64,000 nt of DNA from Desulfobacteraceae bacterium (lineage in GTDB: Bacteria > Desulfobacterota > Desulfobacteria > Desulfobacterales > Desulfosarcinaceae), in assembly GCA_027068085.1 (NCBI GenBank), contig JAMOUQ010000054.1:19017-83016 (forward strand). The letters run 5' to 3'. Of the stretch, positions 17,270 to 26,717 are shown piece after piece. Made by a program: the position numbers and the translations under genes. The first letter of the stretch is position 1; each line of letters begins with the position of its first letter. Below the pieces are notes generated by a model, which ran no database searches, was not told the origin of the DNA, and saw only the letters and a program-made list of their open reading frames with translations.

Positions 17270-17939
17270 AAACCGCCGCATCGGACTTTTCGGCGGCACT
17301 TTCAATCCCATCCACAACGGGCACCTGTCCGCCTGCCGTCAGGTATACCGGCACCTCAAGCTTGAACGAGTGTACGTCATCCCCTGCAACGTGCCGCCCC
17401 ACAAGGACACAAGCCAGCTTGCGCCGGGCCGGGACCGCCTGGCGATGGTGGAACTGGCCCTTGCCGCAGACCCTGTCATGCTGGCATCTGACCTGGAACT
17501 GCAAAGACCGGGGACTTCTTTTTCCATCGATACCGTACTTGCCGTCAAGGCCCTGGCGGGCAAGCCCGCCGATCTTTTCTTCATTCTGGGTCTCGATGCC
17601 TTCCTTTCGCTCCATACCTGGCAGGCCTGGCGCCGGCTGCCGGCCGAAACCGCGATGGCCGTCATGTCCCGGCCCTTTGACGACGGCAGCAGCAAACGCG
17701 ATCTTGTAAAACAGCTTGAAACCTATCTTCATTCCACGGTATCCTTGCGGTATCGGTACCATCTGCAGGACGGGTGTTTCAGGCATCCCGTGCTGAAGCC
17801 GGTTTACCCGGTGGAAGTTTCACCGGTGGATGTCTCGTCTTCCCACATCAGGCAGTGCCTGCGAAACGGCCTTCCCATCGGGGCCATGGTACCCGAAGCG
17901 GTTTCAGCCTACATCAGAAAAAAAGGATTGTATCGATGA
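17241..17939 (+). CDS. nadD: Nicotinate-nucleotide adenylyltransferase
   Basis: The protein has 232 residues with the nucleotidyltransferase motif GGTFNPIHNGH near residue 20 and the C-terminal SSSHIR motif (the ISSTxIR box). It converts nicotinate mononucleotide to deamido-NAD. The ATG lies 29 bp inside obgE; an upstream TTG would only add residues unlike the family. The stop overlaps the rsfS start (ATGA). Confidence 0.93.
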   Translation: MPTPTASKTENRRIGLFGGTFNPIHNGHLSACRQVYRHLKLERVYVIPCNVPPHKDTSQLAPGRDRLAMVELALAADPVMLASDLELQRPGTSFSIDTVLAVKALAGKPADLFFILGLDAFLSLHTWQAWRRLPAETAMAVMSRPFDDGSSKRDLVKQLETYLHSTVSLRYRYHLQDGCFRHPVLKPVYPVEVSPVDVSSSHIRQCLRNGLPIGAMVPEAVSAYIRKKGLYR

Positions 17940-18352
17940 GCGAGCCCTTTCTGGCCAGTCTGGACCCTTTCGTCAGGGCGACCCTGGGCAAAAAAGCGCA
18001 GGATGTCGTGGTCATGGACGTCCGGGGCCTGACTTCCCTGGCCGACGCTTTCATCATCTGCAGCGGACGTTCCAGCCGCCAGGTCACCGCCATTGCCGAT
18101 CACATCAAGCGGACTTTGAAAAAGCAGTCCATAAAACCCCTGAACGTGGAGGGAACCGGACAGGGACACTGGGTCCTGATGGACTACGGCCATGTCATCA
18201 TTCACGTCTTCTACGAACAGACCCGTCGCTTTTACGACCTTGAAAGCCTCTGGGCCGACGCCGAAAGATTCACTATCGACAGTCCGGAAAACGACGAGCG
18301 GATCCCGGAGCCCGGCCCGCCGCCGGAAGGCCGGGAAATAATTATCGAATGA
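17936..18352 (+). CDS. rsfS: Ribosome silencing factor RsfS
   Basis: The protein has 138 residues with the family blocks VVMDVRGLTSLADAFIICSG, VEGTGQGHWVLMDYG and VIIHVFYEQTRRFYDLE. RsfS binds L14 and blocks subunit joining in starved cells. A proline- and glutamate-rich tail (residues about 120-138) is a lineage-specific extension. It is coupled to nadD by a 4-bp overlap, the usual bacterial pair. Confidence 0.94.
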   Translation: MSEPFLASLDPFVRATLGKKAQDVVVMDVRGLTSLADAFIICSGRSSRQVTAIADHIKRTLKKQSIKPLNVEGTGQGHWVLMDYGHVIIHVFYEQTRRFYDLESLWADAERFTIDSPENDERIPEPGPPPEGREIIIE

Positions 18353-18373
18353 CAGTACGACAGGAGCAATTCT

Positions 18374-19918
18374 ATGCCACGGCCAAGACCGGTTATGCTG
18401 ATGATCCTGGATGGATGGGGCCTGGGGCCTGAAACCGACACCAACGCCGTTTTCATGGCTCAAACCCCGAACCTGGACCGCCTGACAAGGCAGTACCCCA
18501 CCACGCGGTTGCTGACATCGGGCCGGGCCGTGGGCCTGCCTGACGGCATCATGGGCAACTCCGAAGTGGGCCACCTCAACCTGGGCGCCGGACGGGTGGT
18601 GTACCAGGATCTGCTGCGTATCGACATGGCCATAGAAGACGGCAGTTTTTTCGAAAACCCGGTCCTGCTGGAGCTGGTATCGAAACTGGTTGCGAGCGGC
18701 GGACGCCTCCACCTCATGGGGCTGGTCTCCGACGGAGGAGTTCACAGCCAGTTCAACCATCTGCTTGCTTTGCTGGAACTTGCCCGGCGCAACGGTCTCA
18801 AACAGGTCTACATCCATGCCATCCTGGACGGCCGGGATACTCCGCCCACCAACGGCGCCGGTTACCTGGAAAAACTGGCCGCCAAAGCGGCTGAAATCGG
18901 AACCGGACAGATTGCCACCGTTTGCGGCCGCTTCTGGGCCATGGACCGTGATACGCGCTGGGACCGCATCCAGCGGGCCTACGACCTCTATACTCTGGGC
19001 CAGGGACAACTGGTGGCCGATCCGGTGAGCGCCGTCCGCCAGGCTTATAAAAATGACGAAACCGATGAATTCATCCAGCCCATGGCTGTCAGCGGGCCTG
19101 ATGGCAAACCCCTGGCAGTGGTGGAAGACGGCGACGGTATAATCTTTTTCAATTTCCGGGCCGACCGGGCCAGGGAGATCACCCGCGCTTTTACCGCCGA
19201 CGATTTCGAGCACTTCCGGCGCAAGCGCAGACCGAAGCTGGCCGGTTTCGTCTGCATGACAATCTACGATGAGCAGTTCAACCTGCCGGTCGCCTTTCCG
19301 CCCGAGCACCTGGAAGACATTCTGGGGGAGGTGGTCAGCCGCCGGGGGCTGCGCCAGTTGCGGATTGCCGAAACCGAAAAATACGCCCATGTCACCTACT
19401 TTTTCAACGGAGGCGAAGAAACACCCTTCGAGGGTGAAGATCGCTGCCTCATACCTTCTCCGCGACAGGTGGCGACCTACGACCAGAAGCCCGAAATGAG
19501 CGCCCGCCAGGTTACAGACGAAGTTCTGCAAAGGATTGCAAGTAACGTTTACGACCTGATAGTCTTGAACTTTGCCAACATGGACATGGTGGGCCACACC
19601 GGCATTTTCGAGGCCGCCGTCAAGGCCTGTGAAACGGTCGACCAGTGCGTGGGCCGCATCGTACCGAAGGTTCTTGAAAAAGACGGTGTGCTGCTGATCA
19701 CCGCCGATCACGGCAACGCCGAAACCATGGTGGGTCCTGACGGCCGGCCCCACACGGCCCACACCACCAACCCGGTCCGTCTGATCCTGATGGATGAGTC
19801 ACGGAAAAACACGGCCCTGCGGCAAGGCGTGCTGGGAGACGTGGCCCCTACCATCTGCCGTCTGATGGAACTTGACCAGCCGGAAAAAATGACAGGCGGC
19901 TGCCTCTTTTCCTCCTGA
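18374..19918 (+). CDS. gpmI: 2,3-bisphosphoglycerate-independent phosphoglycerate mutase
   Basis: The protein has 514 residues, the standard length. The N-terminal metal and nucleophile motifs are LMILDGWG and GNSEVGH with Ser63, and the C-terminal metal motifs are [12 protein letters not shown] and TADHGNAE. The insert domain contains the substrate-binding [11 protein letters not shown]. It interconverts 3- and 2-phosphoglycerate in glycolysis/gluconeogenesis with Mn2+. AGGAG precedes the start; the gene is 21 bp after rsfS and probably in the same transcript. Confidence 0.96.
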   Translation: MPRPRPVMLMILDGWGLGPETDTNAVFMAQTPNLDRLTRQYPTTRLLTSGRAVGLPDGIMGNSEVGHLNLGAGRVVYQDLLRIDMAIEDGSFFENPVLLELVSKLVASGGRLHLMGLVSDGGVHSQFNHLLALLELARRNGLKQVYIHAILDGRDTPPTNGAGYLEKLAAKAAEIGTGQIATVCGRFWAMDRDTRWDRIQRAYDLYTLGQGQLVADPVSAVRQAYKNDETDEFIQPMAVSGPDGKPLAVVEDGDGIIFFNFRADRAREITRAFTADDFEHFRRKRRPKLAGFVCMTIYDEQFNLPVAFPPEHLEDILGEVVSRRGLRQLRIAETEKYAHVTYFFNGGEETPFEGEDRCLIPSPRQVATYDQKPEMSARQVTDEVLQRIASNVYDLIVLNFANMDMVGHTGIFEAAVKACETVDQCVGRIVPKVLEKDGVLLITADHGNAETMVGPDGRPHTAHTTNPVRLILMDESRKNTALRQGVLGDVAPTICRLMELDQPEKMTGGCLFSS

Positions 19919-19930
19919 CAGGCCGTGCCC

Positions 19931-20794
19931 ATGAGACAAGACAGCTCCGGCTTGCTCCAGATCCACACGGCGGTTCTGCTCTTCGGCCTGGCAGGCGTGC
20001 TGGGAAAACTCGTTCACCAGCCGCCCCTGGTGATAGTCCTGGCCCGGACCTGGATCGCCTTTTTCTGCCTTGGCCTGCTGCTTGCGGCCACCAAAAAACT
20101 TACCGCCCTGCGAACAGACGGCAACTTCGCCCTCCAGGCCCTGGCAGGACTCCTGCTGGCCCTGCACTGGTGGACGTTTTTCAAGGCCATCCAGGTATCC
20201 ACCGTGGCGATAGGTCTTCTGGCCTACTGCTCGTTTCCCGTTTTCACCACTTTCCTGGAGCCTCTTTTTTTCAGGGAGCGTTTCCGGCTGCGCGACCTGA
20301 TTGCCGCTGCCGGCGTAAGCCTGGGGCTGTTGATAATCGTCTGGCCCTGCAAATGGGGTGACCGGGCCGTGGCGGGCATGCTATGGGGGGTTGTTTCCGG
20401 GTTTTTGTTTGCCCTGCTCTCGCTGCTGAACCGCGGGCTGGTGGCGCGGGATTCGGCCCTCCAGGTAGCAATGTTGCAGAACGGAGTTGCCGGCCTGGTT
20501 TTTACGCTTCCTGCCCTCATGGGGCCGCCGCTTTCGTTTTCCGCCGTGGACATTGCCGGGCTGATACTGCTGGGCGTGGCCTGTACCGCCCTGGCCCACG
20601 CCCTGTTCATAGCCGGCCTCAAAACCATCCGGGTTCAGCTGGCAGGGGTAATTGCGGCCCTGGAGCCTGTTTACGGGACAGTCCTGGCACTTTTGCTGGC
20701 CGGAGAGGTGCCCGGCCGCTGGACGGTCGCCGGAGGGGTACTGATCGTGGGCACCACCATGGCGGCCATGTACTGGAGGGCCGGCAAAGTCTGA
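19931..20794 (+). CDS. EamA/DMT family transporter
   Basis: The protein has 287 residues with about ten hydrophobic helices in two repeated EamA halves (LALHWWTFFKAIQ in the first, EPVYGTVLALLLAGE in the second). The family exports small metabolites such as amino acids or purines; the substrate cannot be predicted. GTG 19925 is an alternative start two codons upstream. It begins 12 bp after gpmI and may be co-transcribed. Confidence 0.85.
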   Translation: MRQDSSGLLQIHTAVLLFGLAGVLGKLVHQPPLVIVLARTWIAFFCLGLLLAATKKLTALRTDGNFALQALAGLLLALHWWTFFKAIQVSTVAIGLLAYCSFPVFTTFLEPLFFRERFRLRDLIAAAGVSLGLLIIVWPCKWGDRAVAGMLWGVVSGFLFALLSLLNRGLVARDSALQVAMLQNGVAGLVFTLPALMGPPLSFSAVDIAGLILLGVACTALAHALFIAGLKTIRVQLAGVIAALEPVYGTVLALLLAGEVPGRWTVAGGVLIVGTTMAAMYWRAGKV

Positions 20795-20829
20795 AATCCG
20801 CCGGCCAGTGATCATGAAAGGATCATACC

Positions 20830-21384
20830 ATGTCCAAGAAGATCGAAACCCTGGTAGATTTTGTAAGCGGCCGCCGTGTTCCCAACACAGGCGCCGAGGA
20901 AAACCGCCAGCAGGTCGAACGCTACCTGGTCGACAGCAAGGGCTACTCCAAAGACGACATACTGGTCGATGAGCCCATCAGCTTTACGGTGGAGGGGCAA
21001 GCCTACGCCTCCTGTATCGACCTGGTCGTCAAAGCGGCCGGCAGGCGCTTCATGGCCATCAAGTGCGCCGCGGGCTCGCTGGGATCGAGAGAAAGGGAGG
21101 CCATTGCCGCCGCCCGGCTGGCAGACAAAACCCCCCTGCTCCTGGCCGTGGTTTCCGACGGACGCCAGGCAACGGTTATGGAGACGGTTTCGGGCCGCAG
21201 GCTGGGAAACAAACTGGATGACATTCCTTCCCGCCGGGAGGCTGTCCGAATGACAGAGACAGGCAAGTGGCCCCGTCCGCTGAATGAACGCCAGCTCAGA
21301 AAGGAAAGGCTGATCTTCCGCAGTTACGACAGCATGAATGTCAACGTGGCCCGGCGCATGGAGGCGGACCGGCCGGACGCCTGA
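20830..21384 (+). CDS. HsdR N-terminal domain-like protein, probably catalytically inactive
   Basis: The protein has 184 residues and resembles the small proteins with the type I restriction HsdR N-terminal (PD-(D/E)xK) domain. D64 in CIDLVVK and K78 in FMAIKC fit the nuclease core, but the position of the catalytic glutamate (normally IEVKC) is alanine (A76). No hsdM or hsdS lies nearby, so it is not part of a restriction system. It has a good ribosome-binding site (AAAGGAT) and lies 36 bp after the EamA gene. The function is unknown. Confidence 0.6.
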   Translation: MSKKIETLVDFVSGRRVPNTGAEENRQQVERYLVDSKGYSKDDILVDEPISFTVEGQAYASCIDLVVKAAGRRFMAIKCAAGSLGSREREAIAAARLADKTPLLLAVVSDGRQATVMETVSGRRLGNKLDDIPSRREAVRMTETGKWPRPLNERQLRKERLIFRSYDSMNVNVARRMEADRPDA

Positions 21385-21518
21385 TCCCGGTCCGCGGACT
21401 TATACCGGGGCCTGCTTCAGCAGATCAAGGCCTGTGGTTGCAAAGCCCCGGGACGAATCCATCGGCTCCGGCCGTTTCCGCCGGCTCATGGCGGCTGAAC
21501 CGCAAAAAGCCGGACCGA

Positions 21519-22196
21519 TTAAAGCCCGGCCACTTCCCGGTTGCAATGTTTGCAGATCTTGGCGCGTTTCTTGATGACCTCGGCACAAAACGGGCATTCC
21601 CTGGTAAAGTTGCGCTCGTGAATCTTGGCGATGGCCTCTTCTATGTTCTTGTGCAGCACCTGGTTGCCGACCTTCATGCTGCGCAACGGTTCAATGGCCT
21701 CCAGCTCGCCCATGTCGCCTATCATCTCGGCGGCCTTCACCCTGACCCGCATGGGCTCGGTGGCATCCATCAACAGGCGCATGACCGTCACCCCGTCCTT
21801 GCTGACCCAGCACTCGGCCAGGATGGAAAAGCCTTTTTTTATGTTTTCCTTCAAGGCTTCCTGGGCGGCCAGCTCTTGGTCATCTATAAGCTGCCCCTTG
21901 CCGCCCATGGAACTGAACACCGGCATGAAGCCGAAATCCTGGGTGCCGGGATAATTGTAACAGCGCATCGAGGCGTGCTGGGCGTAATTTTCCTCCAGCT
22001 CGTCCCAGCCGTTGACGAAAACCGGACACTGGTCATTGACACACAAAAAAAGATACGGAGCGCCCCAGCCCAGACCATCTGAAAAATTGATGGGCGGAAC
22101 TTCCCAGATCTGCATCTGGGCTCCGCAATGGGGGCAGGTCGGACGCTTCATGCTGAGAACTTTTTCCAGAACTTCTTCTCGGGTTTCAAAAGCCAT
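21519..22196 (-). CDS. Zinc-ribbon protein with HEAT-like middle region
   Basis: The protein has 225 residues. An N-terminal zinc site (CPHCGAQMQ, partner CVNDQCPVF) is followed by a helical region with HEAT-like character (MRVRVKAAEMIGDMGELEAIEPLR) and a C-terminal zinc ribbon CPFCAEVIKKRAKICKHC. It looks like a soluble protein that binds two zinc ions and may be an adaptor. Similar proteins occur in sulfate reducers, but I know of no assigned function. A good promoter and GGAG ribosome-binding site precede it. It converges on the HsdR_N-like gene. Confidence 0.65.
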   Translation of the reverse strand: MAFETREEVLEKVLSMKRPTCPHCGAQMQIWEVPPINFSDGLGWGAPYLFLCVNDQCPVFVNGWDELEENYAQHASMRCYNYPGTQDFGFMPVFSSMGGKGQLIDDQELAAQEALKENIKKGFSILAECWVSKDGVTVMRLLMDATEPMRVRVKAAEMIGDMGELEAIEPLRSMKVGNQVLHKNIEEAIAKIHERNFTRECPFCAEVIKKRAKICKHCNREVAGL

Positions 22197-22216
22197 TTTA
22201 AATCTCCACGGTATAT

Positions 22217-22245
22217 TTTATATTGGCAATCGGCCAATTCGACAA
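22217..22245 (-). promoter_or_regulatory. Sigma-70 promoter of the zinc-ribbon gene
   Basis: On the minus strand TTGTCG (22245-22240), a 17-bp spacer and TATAAA (22222-22217) lie just upstream of the start at 22196. The predicted leader is about 14 nt and includes the GGAG ribosome-binding site. Confidence 0.6.
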
Positions 22246-22559
22246 TCACGGACCACGGAACCCAACATATGCACAACCGGCTGCGGTTTCAAGAATCTTT
22301 TGTCGATTTCCGGTCATTTGTAAGCCGGCAGCGACATCCGTGGCTCCGGCCCGCGGCCGACAGTATTTCCATGGTTTCCGCAATTGGTGCTTTCCCATGA
22401 CAGGCGGCCGGCAACCTGGCTTTTTGCAAGGATATTTTTTATAATGAACATTTCCGGGGTCAAGCAAGACAGCGTTGCGACAAACAATACCCGTTCCGGA
22501 TGACGTCAACCGCGGCCCGGTACCGGTGCAGGCCCCGGGCTGCACAGCAGGAGGCAAGC
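22246..22559 (+). other. Intergenic region before the lipoprotein operon
   Basis: This stretch lies between two divergent transcripts and holds no convincing gene. A perfect TATAAT box lies at 22440-22445 facing the lpoB-like gene, but the hexamer 17 bp upstream (TGGCTT) is a poor -35, so an activator may be needed. The transcript leader would be about 107 nt. Confidence 0.4.
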
Positions 22560-23174
22560 ATGAAACTGAAAGTCTGGATCAGATTCATCTGTACAGGTCT
22601 GCTGATCGGGGCACTGGCCGGATGCGCCGGCGGTCCCAGGGTCGAGCGCCGCGCAGTTGATGAAACCATCGATTTGAGCGGCAGGTGGAATGATACCGAC
22701 TCCAGGCTGGTTGCCGAGGAAATGATAAAAGACTGCCTTTCCCGGCCATGGGTGGAACGTTTCATGGCAACCCATGGCCAAAAAATCCCGGCTGTCATCG
22801 TTGGCCGGGTAAAGAACAAAACCAGCGAACATATCAACGTCGAAACTTTCGTCAAAAATCTTGAAAGGGCCCTGATCAATTCGGGCCGCGTCATGTTCGT
22901 GGCTTCCGGCCGGGAAAGAGGGCAGATCCGTGAAGAACGGGTTGACATGGCCGGCAATGCCACCCAGGCCACGGTGAAGAGCCCGGGCGAGGAATACGGC
23001 GCCGATTTCATGCTGATCGGAACAATCAATTCCATCCGGGATGAAATCAAGGGCAAAGCCGTGATGTTCTACCAGGTCGACCTGGAGCTGGTATCCCTTG
23101 AAAACAACGTCAAGGCCTGGATCGGAGAAAAGCAGATCAAAAAATTCATCAAACGTCCCAGAGCGAGCTGGTAG
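22560..23174 (+). CDS. LpoB-like lipoprotein (penicillin-binding protein activator family)
   Basis: The protein has 204 residues. A lipoprotein signal peptide ends in the lipobox LAGC (about residues 18-21). The mature part has the LpoB pattern: DLSGRWNDTDSRLVAEEMI, a VGRVKNKTSEHI strand, FVKNLERALINSG, and GADFMLIGTINSI. In E. coli LpoB reaches through the murein to activate PBP1b; in other phyla the relatives form operons with LPP20-like lipoproteins and the role is open. GGAGG precedes the ATG. It heads a three-gene lipoprotein run. Confidence 0.85.
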   Translation: MKLKVWIRFICTGLLIGALAGCAGGPRVERRAVDETIDLSGRWNDTDSRLVAEEMIKDCLSRPWVERFMATHGQKIPAVIVGRVKNKTSEHINVETFVKNLERALINSGRVMFVASGRERGQIREERVDMAGNATQATVKSPGEEYGADFMLIGTINSIRDEIKGKAVMFYQVDLELVSLENNVKAWIGEKQIKKFIKRPRASW

Positions 23175-23239
23175 GCGGTTTGTCCGGGCCGCCCCTTTGC
23201 CGGGCACAGACAGGCAGCCAGCAGGAACAACTTTTGACC

Positions 23240-24646
23240 ATGCAGCACCAAGCAAGCCTGTTTCGCAGGGTTTGCCGGCATCACTGCCAGGGCCGCAAGC
23301 GCCGGCATGTTTTCTTACGGGCCATCTTCCTGGCAGGCCTGGCGGTGGCAGTTACCGGCTGCGGTCCCGGCCTTCAGTTCCACGCCCAGGTCGACCGGTT
23401 GATAGACAGGCAGGAATACGGCGCCGCCCTGAAGCTGTTCGACAGCCACAGGAATGCTTACGGCGGCCGGGAAAAAGTCCTTTATTTTCTGGACAGGGGA
23501 GCCGTGGCCCACTATGCCGGCAGGTGGGAGGAAAGCATCGGCCTGCTGTCCAAAGCCGACATGCTGCTGGAAAAAGCCTATACCCGCTCTGTCAGCCGGG
23601 AAGCCGCATCTTTCCTGATAAACGACAATATGCGGGATTATCCGGGTGAAGATTTTGAATCGGCCATGGTCAATCTTTTCCAGGCCCTGAACTATGCGGC
23701 CCTGGGTATGTGGGATGATGCCCTGGTGGAAGCCCGCAGGGTGGACATCAAGCTCAACATCTTCAACGATCAGTATCCCGAACGGGCGCGTAACGTGTAT
23801 CGGGAAGATGCCTTCATCCGTTTCCTGATGGGCCTGCTCTATGAAAGCCGGGGGGAAGTCAACGATGCTTTCATTGAATACAAAAAAGCACTGGAGATCT
23901 ACCGTAACCAGTACCGGCCTGCCTACGGAGTCTCATCTCCGCCGGCTCTGGCCCGTAAGGCGTTGCGGGCCGCCCGCCAGCTCGGATTCGAGGATGAGCT
24001 GCGCCATCTGATCGGCCAGTATCCGGAACTCGAAGCGGACGCCGGGCCGCCGGACGACCGGCCGGCCGAAGTTGTCATGGTGCATTACAATGGCCCCGGA
24101 GCCGAAAAGCAGGAGGCCTCGTTCTGGGTTACCATGCCCGACGGTTTCGTGCTCAAGCTGGCCTATCCTGAATTCGTTGACCGGCCCTTTTCCATCGCAG
24201 GCAGCCGCCTGGTTCTCACCCGGGACGACAAGACACATATATGCGCCACCACCGAGGCTGAAAACATAGCCGCAATAGCCAGGCTCAACCTCAGAAACCG
24301 CATCGCCCGCATAAAGGCCAAGGCCGTTGCGAGGCTCACGGCCAAATACCTGGCTGCCCTGGCGGTAAGAAGGCAGGTTGAGAAGCGATATGACCAAAAC
24401 TGGGGGCTTCTGGTCCATATCATTGCCCAGGGCGCCATGTTGGCCACTGAAAACGCGGATATCAGGCACTGGCGGATGCTGCCCGCCAGTATCCGGATCG
24501 GTCTCAGCACGCTGGAGCCGGGAACATGGCAGGGAATGATGGAATTTTTCGACGCCGGTGGTAAAATGGTGGAACAAAGGCAGGTAAAACCTTTTACAGT
24601 CACGCCCGGCCGGAAATTCTTCATTATCGTAAGGACTGTGCGCTGA
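23240..24646 (+). CDS. COG3014-like lipoprotein with TPR-like N-terminal half
   Basis: The protein has 468 residues. A basic N-terminus and helix end in a lipobox-like VTGC. The first half is helical and TPR-like (YGAALKLFDSHRNAYGG, AMVNLFQALNYAALGMWDDALVEARRVDIKLN); the second half is beta-rich with a late helical segment. I recognise the COG3014 type, which is linked to LpoB and LPP20 lipoproteins in many Gram-negative bacteria. The first in-frame ATG at 23240 is used; a TTG at 23180 is also in frame. The ribosome-binding site is weak, so translation may depend on the upstream gene 65 bp away. The function is unknown. Confidence 0.75.
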   Translation: MQHQASLFRRVCRHHCQGRKRRHVFLRAIFLAGLAVAVTGCGPGLQFHAQVDRLIDRQEYGAALKLFDSHRNAYGGREKVLYFLDRGAVAHYAGRWEESIGLLSKADMLLEKAYTRSVSREAASFLINDNMRDYPGEDFESAMVNLFQALNYAALGMWDDALVEARRVDIKLNIFNDQYPERARNVYREDAFIRFLMGLLYESRGEVNDAFIEYKKALEIYRNQYRPAYGVSSPPALARKALRAARQLGFEDELRHLIGQYPELEADAGPPDDRPAEVVMVHYNGPGAEKQEASFWVTMPDGFVLKLAYPEFVDRPFSIAGSRLVLTRDDKTHICATTEAENIAAIARLNLRNRIARIKAKAVARLTAKYLAALAVRRQVEKRYDQNWGLLVHIIAQGAMLATENADIRHWRMLPASIRIGLSTLEPGTWQGMMEFFDAGGKMVEQRQVKPFTVTPGRKFFIIVRTVR

Positions 24647-24683
24647 ATCCGGGTAACACGGACTAGAGAAAGGCACCCTTTCC

Positions 24684-25892
24684 ATGGTGGTTTTTCAAAA
24701 AACAGCCAATCCCGCCGGACAGGGAAACCCGCCGGCTTTTGCAAAACTATCGGCTCTGCTGCCGGGCTTCTTGTTCATGGTGCTTGTCCTGACATGCTGT
24801 GCCTCCGGACAGGCGGACAAACACCGGACAGACATGCAGGCGGTAAGGCAACATGCCGACAAAGCCATGGATGAACTGGACCGGAATACCGCCGCCGGCC
24901 CGGCAAGCACGGGACAACCTTCCGGCCCGCACCAGCCCGAAGGCGCGAGCCTCCGGCTCGATGACTTTCCGGTTTCCAGGTATCTGGCCGCCATCGGCAG
25001 CGGCCCTGACCGCCGGCAGGCGGCAGCCGACGCAAGGGTGGAAATTGCCAAGATCTTCAAAAGCGATATCCGCTCTTCATCGTCATTTTACGAGGATTAC
25101 AGCTCGGATTCGGCAAGTGCCGGCCGGCCCCGCCAGCAACAGCATATTTCATCCGCCACCAAGATTTCCACCGAAGCCGTGATATCCGGTATCCGGATCG
25201 TCCGGGTGGCCCGCCACGGAAAAGAATTTCTGGCCCTGGCGGTCCTGGACAGGGAAAAGACCTGGGCCAAGCTGCAAAAGCAAATCGGCCGCCATGACCG
25301 GCTGCTTGCCGAAAGCATGAACCAATACCGTCGTCAGAGCGACGGCCTGCTGAAAGTCAAAATCCTCAAAAACGCCCTCCGGCAATACGAGCTTCGCCAA
25401 AATATAGAAAACCAGATGCTGGTCCTTGAACCGGGCCGGCCGGTTGCTCCCAGTCCGGTCTCGCGCCAGAGCATCGAAACCGAGCTGGCCAGGCTGCTGC
25501 TGCATGATCTCCGGCTGGCAGTATCGGTTACCGGTGACGGGGCCGGGCAAGTCCGCCGCTTCCTGACGGAAGCCCTGACCGGACACGGCCTTACTGTCGT
25601 CAGCCGGGCCGGCGAAGCCCAGATCCTGGTCAAAGGCCGGATATCGCTCACACCCTCCCGGGAATCTGCCGCAAACGCCAAATGGCGCTGGATTGACTGG
25701 ACCGCCAGCTTCTGCCTGGTGGATCAAAAAACAGGCTCTGTGCTGGCAAGCCGCAGCGATTCAGGACGCAAGGGACATCTTTCCTTTTCCCGGGCGCGCA
25801 GCCAGGCGCTTTATGATATCAACAACCGGATAATTCCCCGGGTCGTGGAAGATATGACCCGTCACTTGTTCAGGCTGGCCGGGCAACCCTGA
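24684..25892 (+). CDS. LPP20-family lipoprotein
   Basis: The protein has 402 residues. After a long N-region a hydrophobic stretch (FLFMVLVLTCC) provides a lipoprotein-type signal. The LPP20 domain lies at about 85-200 (YLAAIGSGPDRRQAAADARVEI, then VARHGKEFLALAVLDREKT). A second beta-rich region follows (LARLLLHDLRLAVSVTGDG ... ILVKGRISL). It starts 37 bp after the COG3014-like gene and completes the operon. The family includes outer-membrane lipoproteins such as Helicobacter LPP20; the specific role here is not known. Confidence 0.75.
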   Translation: MVVFQKTANPAGQGNPPAFAKLSALLPGFLFMVLVLTCCASGQADKHRTDMQAVRQHADKAMDELDRNTAAGPASTGQPSGPHQPEGASLRLDDFPVSRYLAAIGSGPDRRQAAADARVEIAKIFKSDIRSSSSFYEDYSSDSASAGRPRQQQHISSATKISTEAVISGIRIVRVARHGKEFLALAVLDREKTWAKLQKQIGRHDRLLAESMNQYRRQSDGLLKVKILKNALRQYELRQNIENQMLVLEPGRPVAPSPVSRQSIETELARLLLHDLRLAVSVTGDGAGQVRRFLTEALTGHGLTVVSRAGEAQILVKGRISLTPSRESAANAKWRWIDWTASFCLVDQKTGSVLASRSDSGRKGHLSFSRARSQALYDINNRIIPRVVEDMTRHLFRLAGQP

Positions 25893-25962
25893 CCGGCTTC
25901 TGTAACGTTCAAGCCGATGCCGGCTCTGCAACGGGTAAGAAAAAGCAAAGGAGGAATTCATC

Positions 25963-26166
25963 ATGACCGTCGACAGATTGGTACTGGGCTTTGCAGGAGC
26001 AATGATCCTGATTTCCCTGTTGTTGGCACAGGTTCACAGCGGTTACTGGCTGTGGTTCACGGCTTTTGTGGGGGCCAACCTGCTCCAGTCCGCCTTCACC
26101 GGGTTCTGCCCGCTGGCCATTATTTTACGCAAAATCGGGGTAAAGCCCGGGCCGGCCTTCAAATAG
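25963..26166 (+). CDS. DUF2892 (YgaP-type) small membrane protein
   Basis: The protein has 67 residues and two membrane helices, with the family pattern RLVLGFAGAMILISLLLA and ANLLQSAFTGFCPLAIILRKIG. The cysteine in the GFCPL motif is conserved in the family. In many proteins this module is joined to rhodanese domains; here it stands alone. GGAGG precedes the ATG. Confidence 0.85.
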   Translation: MTVDRLVLGFAGAMILISLLLAQVHSGYWLWFTAFVGANLLQSAFTGFCPLAIILRKIGVKPGPAFK

Positions 26167-26195
26167 GCCCATAAACGGAATCAGAAGGGATGCCC

Positions 26196-26711
26196 ATGTC
26201 TTGTTTCCGGGGTGAAGCCGGCGACTCCGGCGATCACCAAAAGGCCCTTCGATATGCAATCGGACGGCTGGCCTGCCGCGACCATGGATCTGCGGAACTG
26301 GCCGCCAAGCTGAAACGCAAGGGTTTTTCCGGCCGGGCCGTGGAGCGTGCGATCGCAACCTGCCTGCGCCTGGGCTACCTGGACGACCGCAAATTTGCCG
26401 CCGGCATTACGGCCATCCAGGCCCGCAAGGGTTTCGGGCCGGCTAAAGTACGGGCTTTGCTGCGGGCAAAAGGACTGGACCGGGAAACGATCGACCAGGC
26501 CCTGGATCAATGCTTCGGGCCCGAAATCCAACTGGCAGCGGCTCTTACGGCCGCAAGAAAAAAACTGCGCAGCTCAAAGGTAAAATCTCAAACAGATCCC
26601 CGCCCCATGCTCTGGCGCCATCTTCAGGGACGGGGATTTCCCGGGGCAATAATCTCCGAACTGCTGGCCAGCAAAAAATTCGGAGACCTTTTAACGCATA
26701 ACAAGGGATAA
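26196..26711 (+). CDS. recX: Regulatory protein RecX
   Basis: The protein has 171 residues made of the three-helix RecX repeats, with the signatures ALRYAIGRLACRDHGSAELA, GYLDDRKFAA and RKGFGPAKVRALLRAKG. RecX binds RecA filaments and limits strand exchange. No recA gene is in the window. ATG 26190 is also in frame, but GAAGGG lies 6 bases before 26196. It starts 29 bp after the DUF2892 gene. Confidence 0.88.
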   Translation: MSCFRGEAGDSGDHQKALRYAIGRLACRDHGSAELAAKLKRKGFSGRAVERAIATCLRLGYLDDRKFAAGITAIQARKGFGPAKVRALLRAKGLDRETIDQALDQCFGPEIQLAAALTAARKKLRSSKVKSQTDPRPMLWRHLQGRGFPGAIISELLASKKFGDLLTHNKG

Positions 26712-26717
26712 GGGCAG

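Noticed and set aside
21385..21518. Possible hairpin CCCGGT...ACCGGG after the HsdR_N-like gene
   Set aside because: Only a 6-bp stem and no T tract; not enough to call a terminator.
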